Below are positions 1 through 12,212 of a DNA stretch of 64,000 nucleotides, piece after piece (positions within the stretch are counted from its first letter, which is position 1; each line of letters starts with the position of its first letter). The position numbers and the translations under genes were made by a program. Origin of the DNA: Sipunculus nudus (lineage: Eukaryota; Annelida; Sipuncula; Golfingiida; Sipunculidae); NCBI GenBank assembly GCA_026874595.1, contig CM049315.1, positions 74,102,401-74,166,400 of the forward strand, in the 5' to 3' direction. The notes under the pieces were generated by a model, which had not been told where the DNA came from, did not search any database, and saw only the letters and a list, made by a program, of their open reading frames with translations.

Positions 1-881
1 TAGCTCGAAGGATATGGGTAACAGAGACCTAATTTCTGGTTTCCATGGAGACTTATCATGGGTCTCCCTGTGTGTCAAGAACGAAGATTCTAGGTCCAGT
101 CGTTACGATTTGTACCCTGTTGACAGATAACTACATCCTTAAAGGTCTCAAAAATGGAGAAAACAATTCGTGAACATTGAAAAATACAGGTGGCGCCACC
201 AGTCTGCACAAACTGATGAAACATCTCATGATCAATATGTTTGTCGAAAATGAAGACCATCAGTGATGTAGTTATTGAGATATTGAAGTTTTTGTATGAA
301 ATTTTTTACTATTCTGGGGGGTACTTTGGGGCCCCATAGCTCAAAGGATATGGGTAACAGAGACCTAATTTCTGATTTCCAAGGAGATTTTTCATGGACC
401 TCTCAGTGTGTCAAGAATTAAGATTCTAAGTCCAGTCTTTATGATTTGTGCCTTGTTAACAGATGATCACATTTTTAAAGGTCTCAAAAATAGAGAAAAA
501 AATTCGTAAAAAATTGAAAAATACAGGTGGCGCCACCAGTCTGCAGGAAGTGATGTAACATCTCATGATCAATATGTATGCCAAAAATCATGACCATCAG
601 TCAAGTAGTTAATGAGATATTGAAGTTTTTGTATGAAATTTTTGACTTTTCTGGGGGGTACTTTGGGCCCACATAGCTCGAAGGATATGGGTAACAGAGA
701 CCTAATTTCTGGTTTCCAAGGAGATTATGGACCTCTCAGAATCCCAAGTTACAAGGTTCTAGGTCCAGCGGTTACGATTTGTGCCTGGTTAACGGACGGA
801 CAGACGGACAGACGGACAGACGGACGACGGACAAAGAGTGATCGCTATAGCTCAGATGACTTTCAGTCAGCTGAGCTAAAA
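1..881. repeat. Tail of a ~337-bp-period repeat array (CAGCTGA-ended family)
   Basis: Three copies of a unit of about 337 bp start near 1, 337 and 674, each marked by 'atagctc(g/a)aaggatatgggt' and later by the 12-bp palindrome GGTGGCGCCACC (near 188 and 528). The array ends in a short-period (gacggaca)n stretch at about 794-831, followed by a closing segment 'agtcagctgagctaa' near 862-876. The same units and closing segment recur at 16.9-20.5 kb. The window edge cuts the array on the left. The ORF at 633-956 lies in the repeat and is not a gene. Confidence 0.85.
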
Positions 882-1839
882 AACCCTGATAATCTCAAAT
901 TTCCAGTTAAAACCTCTCTTAAACAGCGAGAACTCCCATATATAACAAGATGTTGAAATGAGATTTGGTGTTTAACTTACACATGCGCCACCTCTTGAGC
1001 AGTGGAATTACTGTGACCATTTGGAAATTTTAACACAAGGCATTTGTGGGACATAAGATCAGTGTTTGAGCTCGATTCTTTACAGTTAATCTAATAAAAG
1101 CAAACTCTGAATAAATAGCAACTTTTTATAGACATATAACTCAGGCAAACGCTTCAGAGCACCTGAACAAAGCAAGCTTTTGTAGAACAGGCACGGCTTT
1201 TAAGCTGATATTTGACAGTGTAGCCTGTCTTTGCTAAACCAATTTACGTGTTTTTCATTACATATTATGATGCAAAAGGTGACCATGCCCATTTTACGAG
1301 CTTTAATATCTGTGGTAATAAGATAAAGTATTCTTTGAGGGATAAGTAGACCCCGTATGTTTCTCTGTTAACCGTCGCTTCAATCACCATAGTGACACAG
1401 AACGCACAAAATCCTACACAGGTCAAGAGTCGTAATCATAGAGAAGTCACGCCTGGTGAAGATATGAACCTGCCACACAGTCCATCACTAGCTAATCACA
1501 AAAAGTGTAACCTGGCTTTTCTAAGCCATTTTGAGATATGATATTCTCCAAACTTGCAAGTGTTATATGTCATTTCGTTAAGTGATTGTAAAATAACTGC
1601 AGTAAGTTAATTCATATACTCTTGTATTTGTTTGCCTTGTCAAAACACAGCGGACCATTGACATGTTGAAAATGGGCATTTCACCTGTCATAGGACAGTA
1701 ATCGCATGATTTAGTCATGTCCGTATCCACTTAAAGATGGTAGGACACACCAATAAGTGGATAGGCTATGTTGTGACACCATTGTTGATAAATACTGGCA
1801 TTTGGAATGCTTCGATGTCAGAACACATCTGGGTAAATT
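882..1839. other. Intergenic, nothing recognised
   Basis: AT-rich sequence with only short chance reading frames. No repeat ends, splice-flanked exons or RNA genes were seen. Confidence 0.5.
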
Positions 1840-2280
1840 ATTGTTTTTACTTATTCAAACCTTTTCGTGTTGCTGAGGACATATGGGTGTCTGTCCTCTG
1901 CTGTTTTCTGGATGAATCTTTAGCTACATCCTTGTTCCCACATTCCTTCACCATACGGCACACATGACCTATCAATCTCCATTCTTTTTTCCCGACCTCT
2001 CAATAAATATACGCCTTTAACTCCTATTCTTGACGACATCTAATTGATGACAAATGTTTTTGATCAACTTCCAGCTCACTGACGCATACAGTAGTATGCT
2101 CATCACATTACTTTTAATACAGTCTGATCTTAGTCTTGTTACTGTAACTGTTGGACCTGCAGATATTTTAATTCCTGCAAAAGCATGTCTGGCAAAAACA
2201 TCAAAATATAACAAATAAAAAAATGAAGAAAATACAAATAAATCTGAAGATTCTTCACCAAACAGAACTGTAAATATCAT
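1840..2280 (-). pseudogene. LINE ORF2 C-terminal relic
   Basis: The minus strand reads through a stretch resembling the region after the reverse transcriptase in non-LTR retrotransposons. It has an A-R-H-A-F-type motif, then a 'SNVMSILLYASVSWKL' string that matches the familiar N-V-K-S-V-L-L-Y-G-x-E-x-W pattern. After a frame change near 2020 comes 'EWRLIGHVCRM', which resembles the conserved R-W-I-G-H-V-x-R-M motif. The order of the two motifs is right for a LINE C-terminus. The reading frame is broken and no RT core is left, so this is a short dead fragment. The LINE clade cannot be set from it. Confidence 0.55.
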
Positions 2281-3893
2281 AAAAATCTAAATATTCCAAG
2301 TAACTAAAAACTGACCATGTACATGTATTAAATGATCCTTATACCGGTTCTCAATGTGACTTCATATATCAATGTACCTAATGTCAATTCGTTTACTAAA
2401 ATGTACATGATACTTATATCATTTAAGTATGTATATGAAAGTTTCATTTCTGTATTGATTAATATTTTATAAAAAAAACTTATTCCTCAATTATACGTAA
2501 GGCCGTCCTATATACTTGTATTTGCAAGGGATGTCTTACATTTTTATCTTGATTCCAGTGGTTTAAATTATGTAATATTTTTTACAATATACCCGACAAA
2601 GATATTCAACTAATGTAACAAAACAGGGATCTAATACAAATGCATTTGCTTTTAATTATTTCTCGCAATTGCTTTTTCAGTTGATTTGTTGGCGCATTTG
2701 CATTTGTATTCACATTTGATTATACCTATTTGCCTCTGCATTTATCTGAATCAAAACATTTGCATTTGCAAAATATATTAGGTAACTTGTAAACACTAGG
2801 ACGTCTGCATTAAAATTCAATGTTTTATGTTTGAAAAATAAATAATGATGATTCGTTGATATTTTATTCAATGTGGCTGCCGAGAAGTTCTGGTCGTTTC
2901 ATATGTGAACATTTTCTTCACTAATATTGCAATTATATCCATTACTCCAGTCAAACCCGTATATCAATCCATATACCAAGCAGCTGCAAGGCGCCACGCC
3001 CACCCGACACCCTGCAAAGACACGTGGGAGCCAACGCTTGTTTCTTTGTTACCCACATGTTTGCATGTGTATCGTTTTGTTATGTGATGTTTAATTTGTT
3101 TTTTTTATGTGTTTGTTTTTGTTGCCGTGCATGATTGTGTTGATTGCGGAATAAAGGTTTGATGACGTTTACCTGCTTGTTGGTTGGTCAACTTTTCTCA
3201 TTGCTATTCGTTTCTATCAGGTTCACTTATATTCTAATACCCACATAATTTGTTGATAATCTTTAAAAAACTCTAATATGCAGCCTTCCTAATTAAAATA
3301 TTTCCAAGGGCATGTCATCCTTTTATTGTCATTTATTGTATTCTTAGTACTCCCGTTTCTTGTAAATATGTACATCCGCTCCATATAAATTAATTTGAAT
3401 CAACAGATTTTTTTTAGCGAAAAGCATTATAACAAAGATAATTATTATATGAGTTTTTGTCTGGCCGGGAATTTCGAAGTAACTTATTCCTCTAAAACTG
3501 GATCGATTACTTTTAGTTAGTGTTATAATCACAATGAAACTGATACCTACCATGTTTTGCATCTATGTGCTGATGAATCATATATTAAGAATAATCAGGC
3601 CATATAAACATTAAACTTCCTTCGCAATTAATTAAAAATATCTACTGCACAGATCATTAGGCAGACCTGTTTGTGTTTGTGTCTGACAGGTGACGCTAAC
3701 TCACAGACTTGATAAGGTAGAGAAAAGTGGTTTATTAGATGATCAAATAAGCCTTTGCTAGAAAGCAGAGAAGCATAAAAATTACAACGAACTAATTATA
3801 CATGTGATCCGTGGCATACTCATTGAATATAATAATATGATGCAGACCGTGGTGTTTATTATTGGTTTGTTTTCTCTTCATTTGCACTCATGG
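2281..3893. other. Intergenic; possible retroelement tail
   Basis: AT-rich. At about 2980-3165 there is a more GC-balanced stretch ending in 'aataaaggtttgatga', which could be the 3' tail of a retroelement or an old transcript end. Nothing else is supported. Confidence 0.35.
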
Positions 3894-4545
3894 CTACCCA
3901 GCATCTATATCGATCCATGTATTAAGAATTTCACTATAAATGATTTTAATAATTGCATCAACCATTTTCTCCTCGGACAGCTCTTGATATTTCGGAAAAT
4001 ATTTGCAAAGGAAAGATCCCTGATAGTACTTACAGTTCAATATGTAACAAAGACGTCCGACGCTGGCAACTATTGTGATGCCAAGCACACATCCATTAAT
4101 CACCAACAGGATCTGCGTCGAGTAGTGGTCATGCATGTAACAGATATATACGCCATAATTTGGTATTTCGACTGCGAAGCTTGCATGTTCACCCGAATAA
4201 TTATGTTTGCTTATGGCTGGAATAGCAATAAACATGATCAAAGTCCGTCCAGAAACAGACAGGACACAAATAGCACATGCACATGCGTAACAACATCTAT
4301 ACGTTCTCCAAATAGGATTCAAATTGCCGTCACACCAGGCTTTGATTATAATGTTAAGGTGGTTGCGTTTGTAGATCTTATATGTTTTTTCTGTTATTTG
4401 TCTTCCCAGTCAGACACCATAGCAAACATATCACCAACGACGTACTTGACATCACGTAAAAGACGTTTAAGTATTGATTCGAAGAAGGCAGATCATGTCC
4501 GGATTCTTACGCAATGGAAAAGGAAGTGGACAGCCTTGCCTAGAA
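3894..4545 (-). pseudogene. Innexin/pannexin-like channel gene relic (third copy)
   Basis: The open part (4322-3894, 142 codons) matches the large last exon of the channel genes at 6455-8680 and 45636-47804. It covers transmembrane segment 3, the second extracellular loop with 'VYICYMHD', segment 4 ending 'GRLCYI', and a short tail like that of the plus-strand copy. Going upstream on the minus strand, the match continues as 'LKRLLRDVKYVVGDM', which parallels 'LKGLLRAVRYAMEDM' in the plus-strand copy, to about 4545. It is interrupted by a stop (TAA at 4396-4394) and a frame change. The first cysteine of the second loop is lost (valine). The upstream exons were not found. It lacks the cysteine-rich insertion of its neighbour. 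The 251-codon plus-strand ORF at 3804-4559 is only its antisense shadow. Confidence 0.7.
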
Positions 4546-5843
4546 TATCAGTACGTTGAGTCTAAAAAATACAACATTACCGTGAAGTTGTATGAATGAA
4601 ATACACGTATTGGTATTGGTCTCTCAGTGCAGCAGCAATGCTTACATTTTCATTGTGTACACGCTACAGGATACGTTGTGTCTATACTATATGTTATAAT
4701 AGTGGTTAAGGAATTTTTCATTTTAGAAAAACTTTTTTATTTGTCCCAAAAAGGAGTGAATATCCACTTTGGAAATAATTAATTCGTGGTACCTTTTTAT
4801 TACATTTGCGTTACTCTAAATTATATTCGCAAGGTTTGGCCAAAGATAATTAATAATCAGGTTTGATAGTTTTGCAACGGTAACCAGCTACCGTTCCCCT
4901 GTTTTAACATCAAAGTTTCGGGATGTACAGGTACAGATTTAGGTACAGGGGAGTCCAACCAAGGAGTACAAATAAAACAACTATAAAAAATAGGTTCCTC
5001 AAGTCTGGAAAAGAAGGGGGTCCAGGCCGTAAAATGTGCACTGAAACCCCTAAAAAGAGGTTGCGGCGACAGAAAAAAGGGGGACGTGCAACCCCTGAAC
5101 CCCCCCCCCCCCCCGCCCCTCATAGTGTTTTTTAATACCAGAGCGTGGACAGTGTGCAAATAAGAATTAATTTGCTTAGAGGTTACATTCTAAAGAAATC
5201 AATGATTTTAAGGTTAGTCGAAAATATGTTGAAGTTAGACGTGCACCCTTTCCAGACAGAAAACCAGACTGCATAAGTAAATATCATGGTTTAATCACAA
5301 AATTGGAACTACACGTTATACACAATATAAAGATGCCCCCCCCCTGCAGAATGTGTATATGGTGTGATATCATGCGTCAAAAACATCTCAATACTTAATC
5401 GCAGATACTTGACCACGAAATTAAATGCTAAGTGCCAATTATATAATCAGATGGAGCAATTCAATAAAAAAAAAAGAAAAATGCTGTAGCTTGTTAACGA
5501 GAGGCAAAATTAATAAAAGAAACCTTGGTGGTTAAATATGCATTAAGCAGGTGAGCATATTCTGTTTTATAATATGATTCCTGATGTCGAATTAGAAAAT
5601 GATGGTCGTTTGACATTCCGATAAAAAAATAAAGAAAAATTTATTTTTCATTCATTTATTAATGTTAAGATTTACTTGATGCATTAGTCTTCGATACAGG
5701 CATATCTAACAGGTGAACTAACGAGTAACGAATTTTGCTCGGGAGCTAATATAAATATATAATCAAACCACATTCACCTGATGATCGGGTCGCATCCCGT
5801 GAAACAGACTGTTGTGAATTAACAGTGTTGTTTTTCTCCAGAG

Positions 5844-5844
<1 letters not shown>

Positions 5845-5885
<41 letters not shown>
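5845..5885. repeat. (TA)n microsatellite
   Basis: About 20 uninterrupted TA dinucleotides. Confidence 0.95.
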
Positions 5886-5889
<4 letters not shown>

Positions 5890-6007
5890 GATCAAAGTCA
5901 TCAAATCTTACGGCAATATGGAAATTTATATATAAATATAACTCGTTCGTTTATGTATACAGCCCTTTATACAGTTAATAGGACATCACAGACAAATTTG
6001 TTTAAAT

Positions 6008-6285
6008 CTCCAATCTAATACTAACCAATTATCTACTGTGCGCATTATATTCCAATAAAAGCTGTAAAATGTCAGACGAGTTTATAATAATAAAAGTAGT
6101 TATACAAGATGCATGATAAAATCTCCAAGATGAAAGCTGCTCGTTTTAAAATTCCAATCTAACACCAACCAATTATCCACTACACGCATTATATTCCAAT
6201 GAGCGTTATAAATTGACAAACGAGTATATATTAATAAAAGTAGTTATTCAGGATGCATGATAAATTCTCCAGGTTGAAATCTGCT
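6008..6285. repeat. Two-copy tandem duplication, ~143-bp period
   Basis: The motif 'caatctaa(t/c)ac(t/c)aacca' occurs at about 6010 and 6153. Each copy runs on through 'cgcattatattccaa', 'aataaaagtagttat' and 'gatgcatgataaa'. The copies differ at many positions, so the duplication is old. It lies just 3' of the minus-strand channel gene. Confidence 0.8.
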
Positions 6286-6454
6286 TGCTTGATATAAACT
6301 TTACATGTGTTTATGCGGAAAACCAAGATGGCAGAATGCAAACATCGCCAAGGCTGAAAAAACATGGTAACCTTCGATTTTCACCATAGTGCATGTTTTA
6401 AATATAGTGTCTTGAGAAATAATGCACTGAATTTAGAAAAAAACGTAAAACACA

Positions 6455-8680
6455 TTATTTGAATCCTTGATTCACATTACCACCTTCAGAGCACTCTCCC
6501 ATGCCATCCGGACTTCTGAGGGGCTGCAGTTCATTGCCGGCGTCCCATATAGTGTGTTCGTTTAGAAAGGAGGAGTTAGCATCAAAGAATTCTGATAAAA
6601 GAAATGCACGTTTCGCACAAATCGCTGTATCTCTTCGACCATCGTCTTTCGTGTCCTTTGTCCTACAGACGGGACAACAGTGACAACATGGACAACAGCG
6701 ACAACTCCTCTTATAACGTTCCTCATGAGTACATTCTATATGTCTCTTATAGAAATTTAACCATTGGATACGCAGGGAAGTATCAATGAAATAATATTTG
6801 TCATCTTTACATTGTTGACAACATTCACAACAACAGCATTGACATTCTATATTTATGTGTTTGCATTTTGGCTGCCACTTGGCACAGACACTTACACAGC
6901 AGCCATTGTAGACCGACATCAAACAATCCAAACTGCTTCTTTTACAGATGCAATTGACATAACAAAGGCGAACTAAACATGCGACCGTTGTAACACCCAA
7001 GACCACCATATTCAGTATCCATAGAACTTGCACTGTAAAGGCGTCATTCATAAAACAAGTGTAATTGCCGAACTTTGGGACTTCGCACGCAAATCTCCCG
7101 GGACCGTTCCAGTAGCTATGCCCCTGAACGTTACCAGGACTCATAAACATAACCAGAGGATGTATGACCATGCAAATAACGGAAACAACAAGTACATAAA
7201 CAAGCATGAATATGTAGCACTTCCACACACGTGCCATGTGCGTTTTGTACCAACGATTAATGATTGAATATAACTCTTGTGTAATTTCCCGATCACGGAA
7301 AGCCCATGCTTCTGGACTGCCCTTTTCCATGCGGTGTTTGGTGGCACGGAAAAGTCCTTTCAGTTTTGGAGCAGCACAAAATTTCCACAATAAAACAGGC
7401 ACGAGGAACAGGACACCCTGTACAATCAACGAAATAATAACTCCATATTTTCTAAAACGCACAATGCCTGAACTGTCCGCCATGTTGCCCACGTTTTCTT
7501 CACAAAAACGATTGATGAACGTCATTGTTTTATCCGAGTCTGCCTCTTCCGGCTGACAGTGTGGGACAACAACTGTGTAAGGAAAATATATGTAAGGTAA
7601 AATACCGGACTTCTACTGAGTAGGGTAACTATCTGCGGCATTTCAAAGAATTAAACATAAAAAACATCCGTATATCATGCTATTTAAGTTGTATTACAAA
7701 AACTTCTCAATTATTAAATGGTAAATCTTTAAAGCGTTTTATGATAAAATCTCGAAGTCGTCAATTTGTAATTTGTAAGTTATCTCATATACATCGGCCT
7801 AATAATAACAGTGTAAAACATTAAGATGACTTCAAGGGTCAAATTTTGCAGATAGTACCCATCATTTACATTATATCTGAAATAATTTGTTTGTTGAAGA
7901 GCAACTTATAATGTCTGTTGATATTTGACATATGAATCTCTGTCGTTTCAAAGTGCATTGATAAATTGACATTTGGGTAACTACTTACATAAAAGGTCCT
8001 CGACAAATGAAGCCAGAATTACTCCAAAGTTGTAAAATAAGTTCCCCATGATGAAAAATGTGTCAAACATCAGACGTGTTTTCATTTCTTTCTTATCTTT
8101 TGTGTCCATTGACATCAAACGACCTGCCGCATTTGCCAATGGGCTTAGAATACAAACATTTGATTTGTGATAAGAGACATACTTTAAAAGATAATTATAT
8201 AAAAACTTTTATTAATATGTTCATAGAAACATAATTGAAAAGGTTACGATACAAATCTTTTATTGATACGTTCATAGAGACTTAATTTAATAGGTAAGAA
8301 TACACAAACTTTATTGATACGTTCATGTAGACATAATTTAATATGTTAGGATACAAAAGATGTATGATACTTTAATAACGTCGGATACAAAACCGCTTAT
8401 TGATGAATAGAGACAAACTTTACTTCAAACAACAGTCGTTTGTTGTGCACTGGTAAAATCCTTACAGTTGCTGTGTGTTTCCAGTTAAATTAAAACATAA
8501 AAATAAGGAAATTTCTATAGACGAGCACACTGATGTATTTTATGCATCAAATATGTGACACATAAAAATAATGAAAGGACACATATAAATATATTTCAAA
8601 CATTCAAAATGTTGGACAATATTTGAATTTCATACATTAGTATATACTTACCGGGCAAGCCGTGTTGCAACAGCGGCCAT
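6455..8680 (-). CDS. Innexin/pannexin-like large-pore channel protein, three exons, Cys-rich tail
   Basis: Exons are 8680-8652 (ATG in 'caaATGG', donor gtaagt), 8143-7989 (donor gtaagt) and 7572-6455 with the stop. The phases join cleanly into 433 residues. Reading from the first ATG of the last exon alone would lose the first membrane segment. Predicted layout: segment 1 about 34-60; loop 1 with C67 and C85; segment 2 about 104-124 with 'QGVLFLVPVLLW'; cytoplasmic loop; segment 3 about 180-204; loop 2 with C224 and C234 ('YTCFMND'); segment 4 about 241-267. Four segments with two cysteines in each outer loop, plus the Q-x-x-L-F-x-x-P-x-x-L-W motif, fit the innexin/pannexin (and distantly LRRC8) family of gap-junction or plasma-membrane pore proteins. 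Residues about 268-365 form an insertion with 24 cysteines in clusters (for example CQCCCCECCQQC) that both paralogues here lack. The family call is by eye; orthology is unknown. Confidence 0.68.
8203..8400. repeat. ~51-bp minisatellite in intron 1 of the channel gene
   Basis: Three or four degenerate copies with a period of about 51 bp: 'ttttattaatatgttcatag' near 8207, then related units near 8257 and 8308, with a decayed fourth. It lies within the 508-bp first intron. Confidence 0.75.
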
Positions 8681-9173
8681 TTGTGAGGTTGTTTGTTCGA
8701 GAAAGTATGGTGTTACTTGTCAGGAATTTGGGAATACAAGGAAATAATAGGGTACCTATTGAAAAAAAAATTAATATTATTTTTAGAGAAAAAATATGCA
8801 AATTATCCATATATTTTAAGTGTTTTCCTGATCAATTAAGTTAATTCTAATTTTTTATTAGTTTAACGGTTAGTAAAACGTTGTTCCGCTCATATGATTA
8901 CTATATGGATACCAGCCCCACAAACGGATGCATGTAGAGTGTTTTCAGTTAAACGTCAGCCGAACGGTTAAAAGAGTTGTTTTCCACATATAACTGGGTG
9001 TCAGTACAATTAAACTATCATATTAGTTAGGCTTAATACATATTCATTATAACATAATATATAGATTTCATTATTAATAATAAATACATAACTTTATACA
9101 GACACAGTAAAAATAGATATGACAGACTTCACTACTCCCCGTCTTGAAAAATAATATAGATATCACATATATA
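8681..9173. other. 5' flank of the channel gene
   Basis: Upstream region of the minus-strand channel gene. No clear TATA box or further exon was identified; AT-rich. Confidence 0.4.
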
Positions 9174-10151
9174 CAGAGGAACCCCGGGGGTACGGACACC
9201 CGTTTGGGGCGGAGATACCCACATAACGAACAGTCTCTGGCACGACCAATCTTTTGTACTACTTTAGGAACCCTTACAGGGCGCATACCCCGCTTTTTAG
9301 GACAACTTACCCTTTCCGTCATCCAAACAGTTGAAATCACCTCCAATAACGGACACACAAACGGGTGACACAACGAATACTTTGTAACCGCGATTATTCT
9401 CTGTTATTTGTAAGCTTCTAACCATTTAAACTGTTTTCTTTATTTAGATACTAGGTTCCTATAGTAATAAAACGAGAGATAATTTGTTACCAAAACTTTT
9501 TTGGAATATTAATTTTGCCGAGCATTAACGGAAATTATATATCATATCATTCACCTGTTTTGTGACAGATATGGCCATTCATTTATAACAAATATTAACT
9601 CGCATTTTCTGTGAGTTGTTCACGAGCAGCCCCTTTAAATTAAGGTTTTACAGTCTGATGGTAACATGGGCTATGGCCCTGAAATGCCTGATCATCGATG
9701 GTATAAAACACATCTCCTTGATTCGAGTGACCTAGGCCAATCAATGAGGCAAGTATAATATAACTTTATTCATCTTTAATAACTTTGCCATGTAACATGA
9801 CCAAGATTAAGAAATGATGAGATATGTTAGGAATTCTTTAAAGACTTTAAATTTAGGGACACATTGGAAATGTGTCGACCAGCAACGGCGTGTTTGCGAG
9901 TCAGTCCTGTCACTCTCAGTCAATGATGGAATGTATATTCTCCATCAAATATCTTGACGTTAATGACCCAATAAATAATTTATGTGTAAGACAAAAAAAC
10001 TATAAATCCAGTTTTTCACAGATGTTTATGTGCCTTGCCTAGAATTCGACCATCTGGCCACAGCAGGGCCGCTTGGCCGGACCATTTCGGCAAAGGACAT
10101 CCCGCTATATCGTGCGGTCCCGTGATTGTCCGCTCCAGAGAGGTTTCACTG
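9174..10151. mobile_element. Candidate pogo/Tigger-type (Tc1/mariner) non-autonomous element
   Basis: The left end reads TA|CAGAGGAACCCCGG. The right end, reverse-complemented, reads TA|CAGTGAAACCTCTC. Both are flanked by TA and both resemble the CAGTRAAACCYC ends of pogo/Tigger elements. The inverted ends match only over the first dozen bases, so two different fragments are possible. No transposase was recognised. The right end lies only a few bases from the LTR element that starts at 10157. Confidence 0.42.
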
Positions 10152-10674
10152 TATATTGTTCCGGAACCTAATGTAAACAGATCACGTATGCGTGATGGAC
10201 AAATATTTTGTAATAAAGATAAAAAATATCAGATTCTGTAACACTAGGCAGAAGGAAATGTCTAGCGGAATGAATAAAGAAGTCAGTGTTTTTTTGTTAA
10301 CAAATAACTATAATTTATTCCTTAAACAACCCTAACAATACAATACACTAAATCAATACAATTATACAGTAACAGAGCGTTATAGCATCAGGTCAATACA
10401 ATCACACAGAAAGATAATGGTACAGTATCTCGATACCAACACCGTCACCAAAATATGTCCTTTGAACGTAAACTCTCGGAGAATGATAGTCCAGTGGACA
10501 GTTCTTGCAACAACACAGAAAGTAAACTGAAGTCCAAATGTATAACATTTAGGAGAAAATCTTTGAAAATGTATAATCGCCGCATTCGTGGATTAAGGTC
10601 CTAGAATCTGACACACGCTTCTGCATCCGCGGGTATCTGCTCTGCTGTCTGCCCCCTGGCTCCAAAAACAGCCC

Positions 10675-10690
10675 CTTTATATAAATTCAC
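10675..10690 (-). promoter_or_regulatory. TATA box of the LTR
   Basis: The minus strand reads TTTATATAAAGGGG here. The other LTR has GGTATATAAAGGGG at about 20987-21000 in the same position, so it is conserved between the LTRs and is the likely core promoter. Confidence 0.65.
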
Positions 10691-10872
10691 ACCCCTAGCA
10701 GGGAACTTTCCACTTCTCGAAAAGTCTATAAGGACCCTACTCCACAAACAGGCGTTTCAGGAATTCTCTAGAAAGACATCGCTGTGTATCTACGCATACC
10801 AGGCTCATCACGTAACCCACAATCAAGCGTGAAAACCCAAGGCTCACTTGACAACGAGAGTTCAACCAGTAC

Positions 10873-11606
10873 TGTTGCATGGACGTCACCCGGACATCGG
10901 AGGATAGCGCCACGAAGTGGTGTGGCCGCCCCCGTTTCCACGCTTATGGATCCACCCCGCTATCAGTGACTACTGACGCGCTTTTAGAAACATAAAAACT
11001 ATTCTTGGACCATTCAGTACTGGTTTTGCAGTTCTGCCGGCGCTATCGTTTCTCTCAAGCAAAACCACAAACTTCTGCGGTTTCCACCCATTGTTGAAAA
11101 CCTATAAAACGAACTCGCCTGCAGTACGAGGCGGGACTATTGACTTCGCCAACGCCACGTTGCTGTTATCCCCGGGGACCGTGACCGTGGGCTCTTGGTC
11201 CCCAAGCCCACGGAATGCCATAAACCACGCCATGAACTTTATTATTTAGGAAGAGGAGAGACTTTATGTTTGTTTGGTGCCACATGGATTAACACAGGAC
11301 TTCAGTTTTGTGTGTGCCCGAATTATGTGTTGATGATGGACTTCAGTTTCTCGTATACCGGATTCAGTTAAGTATTTCGTTACAGTTCGTTATTTAGAGA
11401 CTCGGTTTTCGTCAGAGACTTGGTTATAAATTACGTTATGTATTGACTATTATATTATTTGTGTATGAGTGTAAATATTGTAATATAGTAATATAGTACT
11501 GTTTTTGCACCCATATTTTGGTTACGTATTCATTTGAAGAGAACGTGTCTGAGCATATGTGTTACGGTTCGGCCTGAGTTGTTTGGTGTGAAAAGGGACC
11601 GTAACA
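10873..11606 (+). mobile_element. Solo LTR of a second LTR retrotransposon, nested in the 3' LTR
   Basis: A 734-bp insert absent from the other LTR copy, where the sequence runs straight through 'accagtacggatt'. It starts TGTTGCATGG and ends CCGTAACA (TG...CA, short inverted ends TGTT/AACA) and is flanked by GTAC on both sides (10869-10872 and 11607-11610). A TATA-like 'cctataaaac' near 11100 suggests plus orientation. There is no coding sequence, so this is most likely a solo LTR left by recombination. Confidence 0.82.
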
Positions 11607-11677
11607 GTACGAATTAAACATAAAATGTAACAACAACACGAGTTACGCCCGTGTCACATAATAGAGCACCTGTAACG

Positions 11678-11690
11678 CTCCCCCTTCTGT
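11678..11690 (-). other. Polypurine tract
   Basis: The minus strand reads AGAAGGGGGAG directly next to the 3' LTR start, the usual plus-strand DNA priming site of LTR retrotransposons. Confidence 0.75.
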
Positions 11691-11844
11691 AAGAAAAAAG
11701 AAAGTTTTCTCGGAAAAACTTTCTTTTTGCGAACACAATCACAAAAATATTACAACATCTCAAAAATCATCTGATCTACAACATTACATAAACATCCTGT
11801 TTACAACATTTCATAAACATCTCGATAAGCAATCAGCAAGTACA

Positions 11845-12212
11845 TTGTCTTTCCCTTTAATGTGTATGATATCAAGTTTGTAATCCTGTAAGAACAAACT
11901 CCATCGGAACAATCTTTGATTTGTACACTTCAACTTGTTCATGAACGTGAGGGGATTGTGATCACTGAAGACAATGATAGGCCTGACTGATAAATAACAT
12001 AAACTTCAAAATGTTGCATCCACAGCTAACTTAAAAGGTACGGAAAAGTCTGAGGCTGCTAAAACTGGTGAACTTTGCAAAATGGCTTTCAAAATCTGAA
12101 ATGCATTTTCACACTGAACATTCTATACAAACTTTTGTTTGTTCTTTAACAAATTAGTCAATGGTTCAGCTACAGCAGCAAAATTTGGACAAACTTCCTG
12201 TAGTACCCAACT
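11845..12212 (-). pseudogene. RNase H domain of the Gmr1-like element (broken)
   Basis: Around 11980-11830 the minus strand encodes 'FSDHNPLTFMNKLK', then an R-L-x-R-W motif, then 'HIKGKDNVLADCLSR'. This is the typical C-terminal half of a Ty3/gypsy RNase H (S-D-H-N-P-L motif and I-x-G-x-x-N-x-x-A-D-x-L-S-R end). The N-terminal half toward 12212 is less clear and is out of frame with the upstream RT. It is the last domain before the polypurine tract. Confidence 0.75.

Larger units (their letters stand above)
4546..6454. other. Intergenic between relic and channel gene
   Basis: Contains a C-homopolymer near 5100-5114, a (TA)n tract and a tandem duplication listed separately, and otherwise AT-rich sequence. 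The small ORFs at 4857-5159 are low-complexity readings across the C-run. Confidence 0.6.
10157..11677 (-). repeat. 3' LTR of the Gmr1-like element (with nested solo LTR)
   Basis: About 783 bp when the nested 734-bp insertion and its target duplication are removed. It matches the two-part 5' LTR over its whole length, including 'taacactaggcag', 'accaacaccgtcacca' and the closing 'agcacctgta'. The polymerase II signals on the minus strand are a TATA box and an AATAAA near 10316. Confidence 0.85.

Noticed and set aside
3804-4559. 251-codon plus-strand ORF
   Set aside because: It lies antisense to the innexin-like relic, which has clear paralogues on the other strand; the plus reading has no recognisable pattern.
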